Shown here piece by piece: positions 1-8,446 of a stretch of 50,484 nt of DNA. Source of the stretch: Acidobacteriaceae bacterium (GTDB lineage Bacteria > Acidobacteriota > Terriglobia > Terriglobales > Acidobacteriaceae); NCBI GenBank assembly GCA_031296325.1, contig JARLFY010000001.1, positions 1-50,484 of the forward strand, written 5' to 3'. The notes under the pieces were generated by a model that was not told the DNA's origin, searched no databases, and saw only the letters and a program-made list of their open reading frames with translations. How positions within the stretch are numbered: position 1 is the stretch's first letter; each line of letters starts with the position of its first letter. The position numbers and the translations under genes are program-made.

Positions 1-33
1 CCCAAGGGGATAGATTTTCGTGGTGCGAGCGAA

Positions 34-91
34 AAGCAGATTCCTCCGCTGCGCTGCGGAATGACAAACAAAAGGCTGCGGAATGACAAAC
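34..91 (+). repeat. Family B palindromic repeat (one and a half copies)
   Basis: This holds the family B core (AGATTCCTCCGCT...GCGGAATGACAAAC) followed by a partial second copy GCTGCGGAATGACAAAC. It lies downstream of rimO (minus strand). The same core recurs at about eight other places in the window. Confidence 0.85.
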
Positions 92-139
92 AGCAAGCAC
101 AACTGCAATCACAAAAGAGCTATATGTCGATACGGCCTA
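88..139 (+). repeat. 52-bp inverted copy of part of the element at 22259-22402
   Basis: By eye, this stretch is the exact reverse complement of 22261-22312, ending in TATATGTCGATACGGCCTA. Only one half of the 22-kb element is present here, directly abutting a family B repeat. It has no coding potential that I recognise. Confidence 0.85.
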
Positions 140-233
140 GAAAAGAAGCGAAGGGTGGGAGGTAAAACTGCTGGCCTGTCCCTACTTCCCGCCGTCGCGC
201 TGTCCACTCTGATTCGATCTCCACGGTCCTGCG

Positions 234-1838
234 CTACTCGAGGATGCGGGCGACTAGGTCGTAGTCGTGGGACTCGGTGATCTCGGCGCGGTAGAAGGTG
301 CCGGGGACTAGCGTATCGTGCGGGCCGAAGTCGTTGACGTAGACCTTGCCGTCGATCTCCGGGGCGTGGCTCAGGGTGCGGCCCTCCCAGAGAAGTTCGG
401 TCTCCTCACTCTCGCCCTCTACCAGTAGATCGACCTCGCGGCCCACCCACTCGGCCTTGGCCTTGGCGCTGATCTTCTGTTGCAGCTTCATCAGGCGGCG
501 ACGGCGCGCCTCGATGGTGCGCTTGGGAACCTTCAGCGCGGCGTCGAGCGAGAAGGCCGCCGCGCCCTCTTCGTCCGAGTAGCCGAAGACGCCCAGCCAG
601 TCGATCTTTGCCGCTGTAATGAACTCTTCGAGCTGCTTGAAGTCCTCCGCCGTCTCGCCGGGGTATCCGACGATGAACGTACTGCGCAGCACGATTCCCG
701 GAACAATCGCGCGGGCCTTGGCGAGCAGGCGCAGAAAGACCTCGGGTGTTCCTCCGCGCTTCATCCGCTTCAGGACGCTGACTGATGCGTGTTGCAGCGG
801 CACGTCGAGATACTTGGCGATCGTCTCATGCCGAGCGATGGTCTCCAGCAGGCGTGTCGTCACCTTGTTGGGATAGGCGTAGAGAAAGCGCAGCCACTTG
901 AGTCCGGGCAGCACGGCCACGGCGTCGAGCAGCGTGGCGAGTCCGTCCTTGATGCCGAGGTCTTCACCGTAGCAGGTGGTGTCCTGGCCGATCAGGGTGA
1001 TCTCGCGAACGCCCTGCGCGATGAGTCGCTCGGCTTCGGCGACGATGGACTCCACAGGCCGCGAGCGGAACTTGCCGCGCAGTTGGGGGATGATGCAGAA
1101 GCCGCAAGGGTGATCGCAGCCCTCGGCGATCTTGATGTAGGCCGACGATTTCGGTGTGGTCAGGATGCGCGGCGTCTCGTCGCTGTAGAGATACTCGGGC
1201 AGAGCGGCGGTTGCGCCGTCCCACTGCTCGCGCGAGAATCTGCCCTGCCGCTCGCGCAGATCGCCCTCAGCGCGAGACTGAGCAATCTGCTCGCCGACCT
1301 CGCTGGGGTGGGAGTGTTGGTGGACGGCGCTGGGTGCGCGGCTGACCAGAATGTTGAAGGGCGAGGCTGCGTCGGTCGGCGCGGCGGGCGCGGTCAGTCC
1401 GGCGGCGGCGAGGATGTCTTCCAACTCGCCGGTGCCGACGACGGCATCGACCTCGGGAATGTTGCGCTGAATCTCGTCGCGGTAGCGCTCCACCAGGCAG
1501 CCAGCGACGATCAGCCGTTGCGCCTTGCCTCCGTTGGCGACCTTGTGCTGCACCATCTCAAGAATCGCGTTGACCGACTCCTGCTTGGCCGACTCGATGA
1601 AGCTGCATGTGTTGACGACCAGAATCTCCGCGTCCTCGGCGTGTGGGGTCAACTCGCCGCCCGCACGGTCGAGCAGGCCCATCATCACCTCGGAATCTAC
1701 CAGATTCTTCGGGCAGCCCAGCGAGACGAATCCCACCTTGGGACGCGAGGATTCCTGCGTCACGGGTAGGGAGGAATTCTTGTCCACGGGCGGCGGGTTC
1801 ACGGCAACAGGAGCGGGCTTGCGAGATGTTTTCGGCAC
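234..1838 (-). CDS. rimO: Ribosomal protein S12 methylthiotransferase RimO
   Basis: A radical-SAM enzyme that adds a methylthio group to the conserved aspartate of ribosomal protein S12. The N-terminal MTTase domain opens with VGFVSLGCPKNLVDSEVM and carries the three cluster cysteines (GCPKN, NTCSF, AGCL). The radical-SAM motif CDHPCGFC follows at about residues 241-248, and a TRAM domain ends the protein. At about 534 aa it is roughly 90 residues longer than E. coli RimO (about 440). The extra length is mainly a low-conservation insert between the MTTase and radical-SAM domains (about residues 148-213) plus an N-terminal tail. The start is uncertain: the frame is open back to a TTG at 1889, which lies in the T-tract of the upstream terminator, so a GTG at 1838 is preferred. 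Identity is secure. Confidence 0.93.
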   Translation of the reverse strand: MPKTSRKPAPVAVNPPPVDKNSSLPVTQESSRPKVGFVSLGCPKNLVDSEVMMGLLDRAGGELTPHAEDAEILVVNTCSFIESAKQESVNAILEMVQHKVANGGKAQRLIVAGCLVERYRDEIQRNIPEVDAVVGTGELEDILAAAGLTAPAAPTDAASPFNILVSRAPSAVHQHSHPSEVGEQIAQSRAEGDLRERQGRFSREQWDGATAALPEYLYSDETPRILTTPKSSAYIKIAEGCDHPCGFCIIPQLRGKFRSRPVESIVAEAERLIAQGVREITLIGQDTTCYGEDLGIKDGLATLLDAVAVLPGLKWLRFLYAYPNKVTTRLLETIARHETIAKYLDVPLQHASVSVLKRMKRGGTPEVFLRLLAKARAIVPGIVLRSTFIVGYPGETAEDFKQLEEFITAAKIDWLGVFGYSDEEGAAAFSLDAALKVPKRTIEARRRRLMKLQQKISAKAKAEWVGREVDLLVEGESEETELLWEGRTLSHAPEIDGKVYVNDFGPHDTLVPGTFYRAEITESHDYDLVARILE

Positions 1839-1887
1839 TCTTTCATGGTAGCAGTGCGCCGACGTTGCGGTTGCAGGAGCATCCCAC

Positions 1888-1932
1888 AAAAAACTGCGCT
1901 CTGTCGTGTCTTTAGGAGACGACAGAGCGCAG
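1888..1932 (-). terminator. Rho-independent terminator after the glucan phosphorylase gene
   Basis: A 14-bp perfect stem (1894-1907 pairing with 1919-1932, 11-nt loop) is followed on the minus strand by six T residues (A tract at 1888-1893). It ends the phosphorylase transcript just before rimO, so the two genes are probably transcribed separately. Confidence 0.9.
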
Positions 1933-1956
1933 CTTTGGGGTTGTAGATGAGCTTCG

Positions 1957-3792
1957 TTATACCGGCATGGATGCGATGGGCTTTATGATCTTGCTGGTTT
2001 TTTCAGAAGAGGACTTAGCGGCAGTGGCCATCATATCGACAGCCATCGGGATCGCCTCCTCATCGGAGACCTGAGGGAAGTAGGCGTTGTTGAAGTACTG
2101 CGCCAGCATTCGGTGAGTGTTGAAGAAGATGCCGTTGACCCCGATGCAGTGTTGCTGCATGCGGGCCCATGCGCTGGGCTTCTGGTAGAGCGGCGCGATC
2201 ATGTTTTCCAGCTTGTCGTAGAGGCTACAGGACTCGCCTTCCTCGGTGTCGGCCCGCTCGATGGCCCAGCCGGTGACGTTCTCGGCGCATCCTTCGACCC
2301 ACCAGCCGTCCAGTACGCTGAGGCTGGGGACGCCGTTGAGCAGCGCCTTCATCCCCGATGTTCCCGAAGCCTCATACGGACGGCGCGGCGTGTTGACCCA
2401 GACGTCGACGCCTTGGGTCAGCATCTCACCCAGCTTCCAGTCGTAGTTTTCCAGATAGAGGATGGTGACTCCCATCGGCTCCAGCGTGGCTGCGGCTTCG
2501 AAGACCTCGCGGATCAGTCCCTTGCCCGCGCCGTCGGCTGGGTGAGCCTTGCCGGCGAAGAGGATCTGCAATCCGCCGATCTTCTTCGCGATTTTGGCCA
2601 GACGCTTGGGATCCTGAAAGAGCAGGCTGGCGCGCTTGTAGGTCGCCACGCGACGGGCGAAGCCGAGGGTCAGCACGTTGGGGTTGAGTTGCTGTCCAGT
2701 GCGGCGGAAGACCTCGTCCAGCAAGCGCTGCTTGTTCTTGACGTGGCAGTTGGCGATCTTGGTCAGCGAGACGCCGTAGATCGAGCGCAGGTACTGATTG
2801 TCATGCCGCCACTCGGGAATCTCGACGTCCAGAACGTCCTGTAGCGGTTTGGAGATCCACGTTGCGGCATGAACGCCGTTGGTGATCGAATGAACTTTGT
2901 AATCCGGGAACATCTCCTGCGAGACCTTGCCGTGCATCATGGCAACCCCATTGACGTAGCGCGAGAAGCGCAACGCCAGGTAGGTCATGTTGAGCATTCC
3001 GTTGTGCAGACAGCCGAAGCGCTGGATGGTGTTGCCGCGCTCTCCGCCGAGGACGGAGAACATCTGATCGGTGCCGAACTGGTCATGCCCCGCCGGAACC
3101 GGCGTGTGCGTGGTGAAGACACAGAGCTGCGCGACGGCGGCGCGATCCTCCTCGGTGGCTGTTTCGAGGGAAGCGCCGTTAAGCCGCTGCTCCAGCAGAC
3201 CGATGCCGAGCAGTGCGGCGTGGCCCTCATTCATGTGGTGAACCTCGGGCGTCATGCCGAGAGCCTCCAGCAGGGCGATGCCGCCAAGGCCAAGGATGGC
3301 CTCCTGACAGAGGCGATAGTAGGTGTCGCCACCGTAGAGATGGTCGGTCAGATGACGATCATAAGGATCGTTCCCCTCAAGATCAGTGTCCAGCAGAAAT
3401 ACGGGAATAATGTGGCCCGCGACTCCAACCACGTCGAAACGCCATGCGCAGATGGAGATCTTGCGTCCCTGCATGACGATGCTGACGGTCTTCTTTGCAC
3501 TGGGAAGGGTCGTCTCCGGCGACCAGACGACGTCGGTCTCGGTCTGCTGGCCAACGGCGTCCAGATGCTGCTCGAAGTATCCGCGGCGATGAACCAGAGA
3601 GACGGCGACCATCGGTGCGGCGGTGTCTGCGGCGGAGCGAAGCGTGTCTCCGGCCAGCATTCCCAAACCACCCGAGTAAGTCGGAATGGCGGGATCAAGG
3701 GCGATCTCCATCGAAAAGTACGCTATGCGACGCGTCGATAGATCGGGACAGGCAACATCGAGTGCGGGAGAAGCGGAAGTCGTCTGGCTCAT
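1957..3792 (-). CDS. glgP: Alpha-glucan (glycogen/maltodextrin) phosphorylase
   Basis: Phosphorolyses alpha-1,4-glucans to glucose-1-phosphate in the cytoplasm, using pyridoxal phosphate. The protein opens with RIAYFSMEIALDPAIPTYSGGLGMLAGD, typical of the short, archaeal/bacterial 'alpha-glucan family phosphorylase' rather than the 800-aa glycogen phosphorylase. The PLP lysine lies in the motif YEASGTSGMKALLNG, and the glucan-site sequence FTTHTPVPAGHD is present. Length is 611 aa. The start at 3792 is chosen because AAAGGA lies about eight bases upstream; the frame stays open to 3858 without a better site. It is followed by its own terminator. It could act on stored glycogen or imported maltodextrin; no other glycogen gene is nearby. 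Confidence 0.92.
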   Translation of the reverse strand: MSQTTSASPALDVACPDLSTRRIAYFSMEIALDPAIPTYSGGLGMLAGDTLRSAADTAAPMVAVSLVHRRGYFEQHLDAVGQQTETDVVWSPETTLPSAKKTVSIVMQGRKISICAWRFDVVGVAGHIIPVFLLDTDLEGNDPYDRHLTDHLYGGDTYYRLCQEAILGLGGIALLEALGMTPEVHHMNEGHAALLGIGLLEQRLNGASLETATEEDRAAVAQLCVFTTHTPVPAGHDQFGTDQMFSVLGGERGNTIQRFGCLHNGMLNMTYLALRFSRYVNGVAMMHGKVSQEMFPDYKVHSITNGVHAATWISKPLQDVLDVEIPEWRHDNQYLRSIYGVSLTKIANCHVKNKQRLLDEVFRRTGQQLNPNVLTLGFARRVATYKRASLLFQDPKRLAKIAKKIGGLQILFAGKAHPADGAGKGLIREVFEAAATLEPMGVTILYLENYDWKLGEMLTQGVDVWVNTPRRPYEASGTSGMKALLNGVPSLSVLDGWWVEGCAENVTGWAIERADTEEGESCSLYDKLENMIAPLYQKPSAWARMQQHCIGVNGIFFNTHRMLAQYFNNAYFPQVSDEEAIPMAVDMMATAAKSSSEKTSKIIKPIASMPV

Positions 3793-4017
3793 AGTGGATC
3801 GTCCTTTTAGATTAACCTTATTTAATGTGGTTGCGAGTTCAGCGCTGGGGTTAGGCAAGCATTAGTTTGCTCACATAATAAGTCTATCGAGCCAGAATTG
3901 GCCTGTCTATCGACTTTAGTCGGTTGCGCTGGATTTGCGGGTAGTGTATTTATATAGCCGCGAAGCTCCCATCTCGCAAGCAGGACGAAAACCAAGGGGA
4001 AATCCGCTCCTTCCTCC

Positions 4018-4317
4018 TCAGAGTAGAGGCCGGGTCAGGAATCCGAACTTGGCCGCAAGACCCAGCACGGCGGCCAGCACGAAGGCCGCTCCCGTCCACG
4101 GGCCAGAGGTGCGAATGCGCTTGCGCAGAGCTTCGATCAGCAGAAGCAGCACAAACAGAAGAGCCATCAGAACGACGCCATCCCAGATGAAAATGCGGGT
4201 TCCATCGGGAGTAACCGCGAGGACTCGCTCAAGGTGAAAGGGAGGGAAAAAACTGCCCGCTGCAAACGTCAGGAAGAACAGCACAAATTTGCAAAAGGTG
4301 TAAAAGGCTTGCCTCAT
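4018..4317 (-). CDS. Small two-helix membrane protein, unknown function
   Basis: A 99-aa protein that I do not recognise. It has a hydrophobic segment near the N terminus (about residues 9-25: FCKFVLFFLTFAAGSFF), a second at about 45-62 (DGVVLMALLFVLLLLIEAL) and a third toward the C terminus (GAAFVLAAVLGLAAKFGFL). The start at 4317 is supported by GAGGAG about eight bases upstream; the longer frame to 4425 would add a hydrophilic tail without a ribosome site. It lies between the glucan phosphorylase gene and a plus-strand gene fragment, with 225 bp of non-coding sequence before the phosphorylase start. Confidence 0.6.
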   Translation of the reverse strand: MRQAFYTFCKFVLFFLTFAAGSFFPPFHLERVLAVTPDGTRIFIWDGVVLMALLFVLLLLIEALRKRIRTSGPWTGAAFVLAAVLGLAAKFGFLTRPLL

Positions 4318-4323
4318 CGGAAT

Positions 4324-4539
4324 CGCTCCTCGAAATATTTTCTCTGGATCACTTGCTCGTTCTTCGACCATAACGACCAGTTCCGCGACTTGACGAACTA
4401 CGCCGAAAAGACCGCGCATCTGCATGGCGCAGCGGCAGCGCTGGGCAGCGGATTACCTGCCTACAACTATCCTGCTCCAGCCGCCTTCGTATACAAGATC
4501 TTGCTCCATCCATTCCCCAGTCAAGCGGTTCGTGGATAA
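4324..4539 (+). pseudogene. Remnant of a polytopic membrane protein gene (possible glycosyltransferase 87/DUF2029-like)
   Basis: The plus-strand frame here reads FFDHNDQFRDLTNY, then KTAHLHGAAAALGSGLPAYN and YPAPAAFVYKILL, then stops. This looks like the first periplasmic segment of a DUF2029/GT87-type membrane protein ('FRDLTNY...KT..L.HG.AAL..GLP.YNYPAPAAFVYK'). There is no start codon with a ribosome site, no first membrane helix, and the frame ends after about 70 residues. The fragment overlaps the 5' end of the small minus-strand membrane gene. The family assignment is from memory of the motif and is tentative. Confidence 0.4.
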
Positions 4540-4631
4540 CCTGCCTGCGACATTTACACGGAAATCGGCATGCGTCTCTTATATAGTACAGAGAATTGTT
4601 TGATTGGTTCGGAGCGCCCTTTCAATATTCA

Positions 4632-5852
4632 ATGAACGCAGCAACCACATCCATCTCTATGAAAACAGCGAAAATTCAGGATGCGCAACAATCTTACTTC
4701 CCTGCGTTGGATGGTCTGCGTGCATTGGCATTTCTGATGGTCTTTGAGCAACACTATATAAATCTGCCGTGGGGCTGGAGCGGGGTAGATATATTTTTTG
4801 TTCTATCCGGCTTTCTGATTACCGGGATTTTGTACGACAGTCGCGAGCACCCCTATCGGATGCGCAACTTCTATATACGGCGGACGCTCCGCATCTTTCC
4901 TGTCTATTACGGAGTGCTGTTACTGCTGTTGATCACCTACCCCATGTTTCGCTGGGACTGGAGTTGGAAGTGGCTGCTGTGGCCTGCATATCTGGGCAAC
5001 TTCTGCCGTGGAATTCACCCCTTGATCGATCAATTCCCGCTACAGTTACTGGCTGACTTTCAGATGCGGAGTCCTGTCTACCCCAACTTAGTACTCTGTC
5101 TGGGGCACTGCTGGTCGCTGTGTGTGGAGGAACAGTTCTACCTGTTCTGGCCGTGTGTGGTCTTCTGGATTCGAGACAGAAAAATGCTGATGGCGGTGTG
5201 CCTGTTTTTCTGTGTACTGTGCCCGCTGATGCGTGTTGTCTGCTTCCATACGATGCCGCAATACATGCTGGATCAAGAGGTGCTGTATCGGTGGACACCG
5301 TTTCGCGTCGATGCACTGCTGCTGGGCGGGTGGGTTGCGCTGGCGTTGCGTGGGCCTGTATCCGACCGACTGCTGCAAACGGCGCGTGTAGTCGGCGGAG
5401 CGTTCTTGGTCGCAATTGCGGTCGTACTGATGATTCGTTTGCGGCACAAGAATCAAGGTTTTCTGCATCCAGCATGGCAACATACATGGGGTTCGACTCT
5501 GGTCGATCTGTTTGCCGCCAGCTTGATCGTAATGGCGCTACAGCCGGGGACGATGGTCTATCGCCTCTTCAGCCTGCGTCCGCTACGCTGGCTGGGAGGA
5601 ATCAGCTACGGGGCATACGTCTTCCACGACATCCTGCATCAGCGGTACATGAGCTCTGTCACAAACTTCGTCGCGGATTCGCGGGGATTTGTGACGGCGG
5701 CGTTCGGACTGGGGTGCACGATAGTACTGGCATGGGCCAGCTACCGATGGTTCGAGACGCCGTTTATCCGACTGAAGGATCGCTGGACCCGGCAGGCGAA
5801 TTCGTCTGAAGATCTGGATCAAGAACCGGAGACAGAGTGCGAGTCAGCGTAG
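4632..5852 (+). CDS. Acyltransferase 3 family membrane protein (OafA/YrhL-like)
   Basis: An integral inner-membrane O-acyltransferase that transfers acyl (often acetyl) groups to surface sugars or lipids. The N terminus shows the family signature YFPALDGLRALAFLMVFEQH, followed by GVDIFFVLSGFLITGIL and the RRTLRIFPVYY motif. About ten hydrophobic segments follow, with LGHCWSLCVEEQFYLFWP in the middle. Length about 406 aa, normal for a single-domain member with no SGNH extension. The start is uncertain: a TTG at 4596, ATG at 4632 and ATG at 4659 are in frame, none with a strong ribosome site. It converges on relA with a gap of only 20 bp. The substrate cannot be told from sequence. Confidence 0.85.
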   Translation: MNAATTSISMKTAKIQDAQQSYFPALDGLRALAFLMVFEQHYINLPWGWSGVDIFFVLSGFLITGILYDSREHPYRMRNFYIRRTLRIFPVYYGVLLLLLITYPMFRWDWSWKWLLWPAYLGNFCRGIHPLIDQFPLQLLADFQMRSPVYPNLVLCLGHCWSLCVEEQFYLFWPCVVFWIRDRKMLMAVCLFFCVLCPLMRVVCFHTMPQYMLDQEVLYRWTPFRVDALLLGGWVALALRGPVSDRLLQTARVVGGAFLVAIAVVLMIRLRHKNQGFLHPAWQHTWGSTLVDLFAASLIVMALQPGTMVYRLFSLRPLRWLGGISYGAYVFHDILHQRYMSSVTNFVADSRGFVTAAFGLGCTIVLAWASYRWFETPFIRLKDRWTRQANSSEDLDQEPETECESA

Positions 5853-5872
5853 AGAGGCTGCTAGCGTGATCT

Positions 5873-8344
5873 TCAGATCTTCTGTATGCGCTGAACGTCA
5901 TGGACTCCGTGGACGCGGCGTAGTTTGTCGACCAGACGATTGAGGTGGCGCATATCGACCGTCTCGATGACGAAGTCGACCACTGCATCGCCATCTTCGG
6001 TGGCCTCGGAACTCGATGAGCGGATGTTGGTTCCCTCGTCGGAGATGATGGCGGTGAACTCCTTGAGCAGGCCAGCGCGGTCGTCGCAGAGAACGGTGAG
6101 CTTGACCGGGTAGGTCTGCGCCTTGGGCGCGCCGACATCTCCCGCATCGCCGGGGATTGGAGCCCACTCGACCTGAATGCGACGATCCGACTCGTAGAGC
6201 AGGTTCTGCACGTTGGGACAACTGCGCGCGTGAACCGCAACGCCCTTGCCGCGAGTCACATAGCCGATGATCTCTTCGCCGCGGATGGGGTTGCAACAGC
6301 GCGCACGATAGACCAGCAGGTCGTCCTGCCCTTCGACCTGTAGCGACTCCGAACCCTTGCCAAAGAAGACGCGTTTGACTGCGTCCGACATTTGGTTGAG
6401 CGTATTGCCGACGACTCCCTCGGCTGCGGCTGGCTCGGTGGAGATCGTCGAGCCGGGATCCAGCTTGTTGAGGATCTGGCGGGCGGAGTATTTGCCGAAG
6501 CCGATGCTGGCCATCAGCTCGGCCTGCGAGGTGAGGCCGTACTCGTTGGCGATCTTGTCGTAGTCCGCCTCGCGATACCTCGATAGCGCGATCTTGTACT
6601 TGCGCGCCTCGCGATCCAGCAGCTTGCTGCCGATCTCGACCGCTCGCTCGCGCTGATGCTCGTTGAGCCAGTGCTTGATCTTGTTGCGCGCGCGGGAGCT
6701 CTTGGTAAAGCTGAGCCAGTCGCGGCTGGGCGCGTGGCCGGTCTGGGTGGTGATCTCGACGATGTCGCCGTTGCGCAGCTTGGTTCGCAGCGGAACGATG
6801 CGTCCGTTGACCTTAGCCCCCACCGTGGCGTGGCCCACCTGCGAGTGGATCGCGTAGGCGAAGTCGATGGGGCTGGCGTCCTTGGGCAGAACGACGACCT
6901 TGCCCTTGGGCGTGAAGGTGTAGACCTCCTCCGGGTACAGGTCGATCTTCAGCGTCGACATGAACTCGTTGGGGTCGCTCATCTCGCGCTGCCACTCCAT
7001 GAGCTGGCGCACCCAGGCCAGACGCGCCTCATCCTTGGCGCTGACCGTGTCGCTGGCCTTGTACTTCCAGTGCGCGGCGATGCCCTCTTCGGCGATGCGG
7101 TGCATCTCTTCGGTGCGAATCTGTACCTCGAACTGGTGGCCGCCCGGAGCGATCAGCGTGGTGTGCAGGCTCTGGTAAAGATTGGGCCGAGGCATTGCGA
7201 TGAAGTCCTTGATGCGGCCAGGAACGGGGCGCCAGATCGAGTGCAGCAGGCCGAGCAGAGCGTAGCAGTCCTGCACCGATTGGCAGATGACCCGGACGGC
7301 CAGCAGATCGTAGACCTGATCGACCGGAATCTTCTGGTCGATCAGCTTCTGCTGGATCGAGTAGAGCCGCTTGATACGCCACTCCACGCGACCCGGAATC
7401 TTGTGTTCGGCGAGTTTATCTTCCAGCTCTTTGACGACGCCCTGAAGGAAGGTTTCGCCCTCCTCGCGCAGGGATTCAATCTGCTTCGAGAGCTGCTCGT
7501 AGCCGATGGGATCGGTGTAGCGAAAGGCCAGATCTTCCAGTTCTCCGCGCAGCTTTCCCATGCCCAGGCGATGCGCCAGGGGAGCGTATACGTCGAGCGT
7601 CTCGCGGGCGATCTTCTGCTGCTTCTCCGGCTTCAGATGCTCCAGCGTGCGCATGTTGTGCAGGCGATCGGCCAGCTTGATGATGACCACGCGGACGTCG
7701 GTCACCATGGCTAGCAGCATCTTGCGGATGTTCTCGGCCTGATGATCTTCGCGATTGGCGAACTTGATCTTTTCCAGCTTGGTAACGCCCTCGACGATGT
7801 GCGCTACCTGCTCGCCGAAGAGCTTCTCAACCTCTTCGGTGGTGACGTCGGTATCTTCGACGGCGTCGTGCAGCAGTCCTGCGGCGATGGCGGTCGAGTC
7901 CATCTTGAGCTCGGCCAGAACAATGGCGACCTCCAGCGGATGTACGGCGTATGGCTCGCTGGAGGCGCGTTTCTGGCCCTCATGCTGCGCCAGACAGAAC
8001 TCCCAGGCGCGACGAATGATATTGAGATCGTCGTTGGGACGGTTCTTGTGGATCTCGTCGAGTAGATGCACGAACTTCGCGTCCATCTCGCTGATCTTGG
8101 CCGCGCTTGATCCGGCAAGATGACTCGCGGAGGACATCTCAACCAACTCTGGAAGGTCTATCGATTTCTCTTTCCGTAGCGTTTTTTCCTGCGCCGGACG
8201 CGCAGATTTCTGCTCAGACGAGGGAGCCAATGCGTCCGCACGCTCGCTGCCGGAGCACGTCGCATTGGAGTCGAAACTCTTCCCTTCAGCGCTCGAAGGT
8301 GCGGGCCGACCGGATTCTTCCGGTGCCGCTGGAGTGATTGCCAT
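5873..8344 (-). CDS. relA: Bifunctional (p)ppGpp synthetase/hydrolase (RelA/SpoT, Rsh)
   Basis: Makes and breaks down the stringent-response alarmone (p)ppGpp. Domain order: an unusual Ser/Ala/Lys-rich N-terminal tail (about residues 1-85), a hydrolase domain with intact HD motif (LLHDAVEDTD, about 158-165), a RelA/SpoT synthetase domain, a TGS domain (TFTPKGKVVVLPKDASPIDFAYAIH), a Cys-rich helical region (RCCNPIRGEEIIGYVTRGKG) and a C-terminal ACT domain. An intact HD motif argues for a bifunctional Rsh. Length is 823 aa against about 700-780 for most members; the extra is the N-terminal tail, so a start at 8137 (MSSASHLAG) is possible. A TATAAT hexamer at 8350-8355 lies just before the first ATG, which also hints at a downstream start or a leaderless message. 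It follows tgt by about 100 bp. Confidence 0.95.
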   Translation of the reverse strand: MAITPAAPEESGRPAPSSAEGKSFDSNATCSGSERADALAPSSEQKSARPAQEKTLRKEKSIDLPELVEMSSASHLAGSSAAKISEMDAKFVHLLDEIHKNRPNDDLNIIRRAWEFCLAQHEGQKRASSEPYAVHPLEVAIVLAELKMDSTAIAAGLLHDAVEDTDVTTEEVEKLFGEQVAHIVEGVTKLEKIKFANREDHQAENIRKMLLAMVTDVRVVIIKLADRLHNMRTLEHLKPEKQQKIARETLDVYAPLAHRLGMGKLRGELEDLAFRYTDPIGYEQLSKQIESLREEGETFLQGVVKELEDKLAEHKIPGRVEWRIKRLYSIQQKLIDQKIPVDQVYDLLAVRVICQSVQDCYALLGLLHSIWRPVPGRIKDFIAMPRPNLYQSLHTTLIAPGGHQFEVQIRTEEMHRIAEEGIAAHWKYKASDTVSAKDEARLAWVRQLMEWQREMSDPNEFMSTLKIDLYPEEVYTFTPKGKVVVLPKDASPIDFAYAIHSQVGHATVGAKVNGRIVPLRTKLRNGDIVEITTQTGHAPSRDWLSFTKSSRARNKIKHWLNEHQRERAVEIGSKLLDREARKYKIALSRYREADYDKIANEYGLTSQAELMASIGFGKYSARQILNKLDPGSTISTEPAAAEGVVGNTLNQMSDAVKRVFFGKGSESLQVEGQDDLLVYRARCCNPIRGEEIIGYVTRGKGVAVHARSCPNVQNLLYESDRRIQVEWAPIPGDAGDVGAPKAQTYPVKLTVLCDDRAGLLKEFTAIISDEGTNIRSSSSEATEDGDAVVDFVIETVDMRHLNRLVDKLRRVHGVHDVQRIQKI

Positions 8345-8349
8345 GAGTC

Positions 8350-8355
8350 ATTATA
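8350..8355 (-). promoter_or_regulatory. Possible -10 element (TATAAT) just upstream of relA
   Basis: TATAAT lies on the minus strand six bases before the annotated relA ATG. No good -35 hexamer is visible 16-18 bases upstream. If used, transcription would begin at or after the first ATG. Confidence 0.3.
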
Positions 8356-8446
8356 GAAGGCGCAAGGAGTTTGCCGGAAAAATCCTGCGGCTAGTTCTGC
8401 GTCTCGACAACATCGTCGGGCAGAATCGTGGCAGGTTCATGTTGTG

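Noticed and set aside
789..1769. Long plus-strand open frame (326 codons) inside rimO
   Set aside because: It is the antisense shadow of rimO; composition follows the wobble positions of the real gene and there is no domain similarity.
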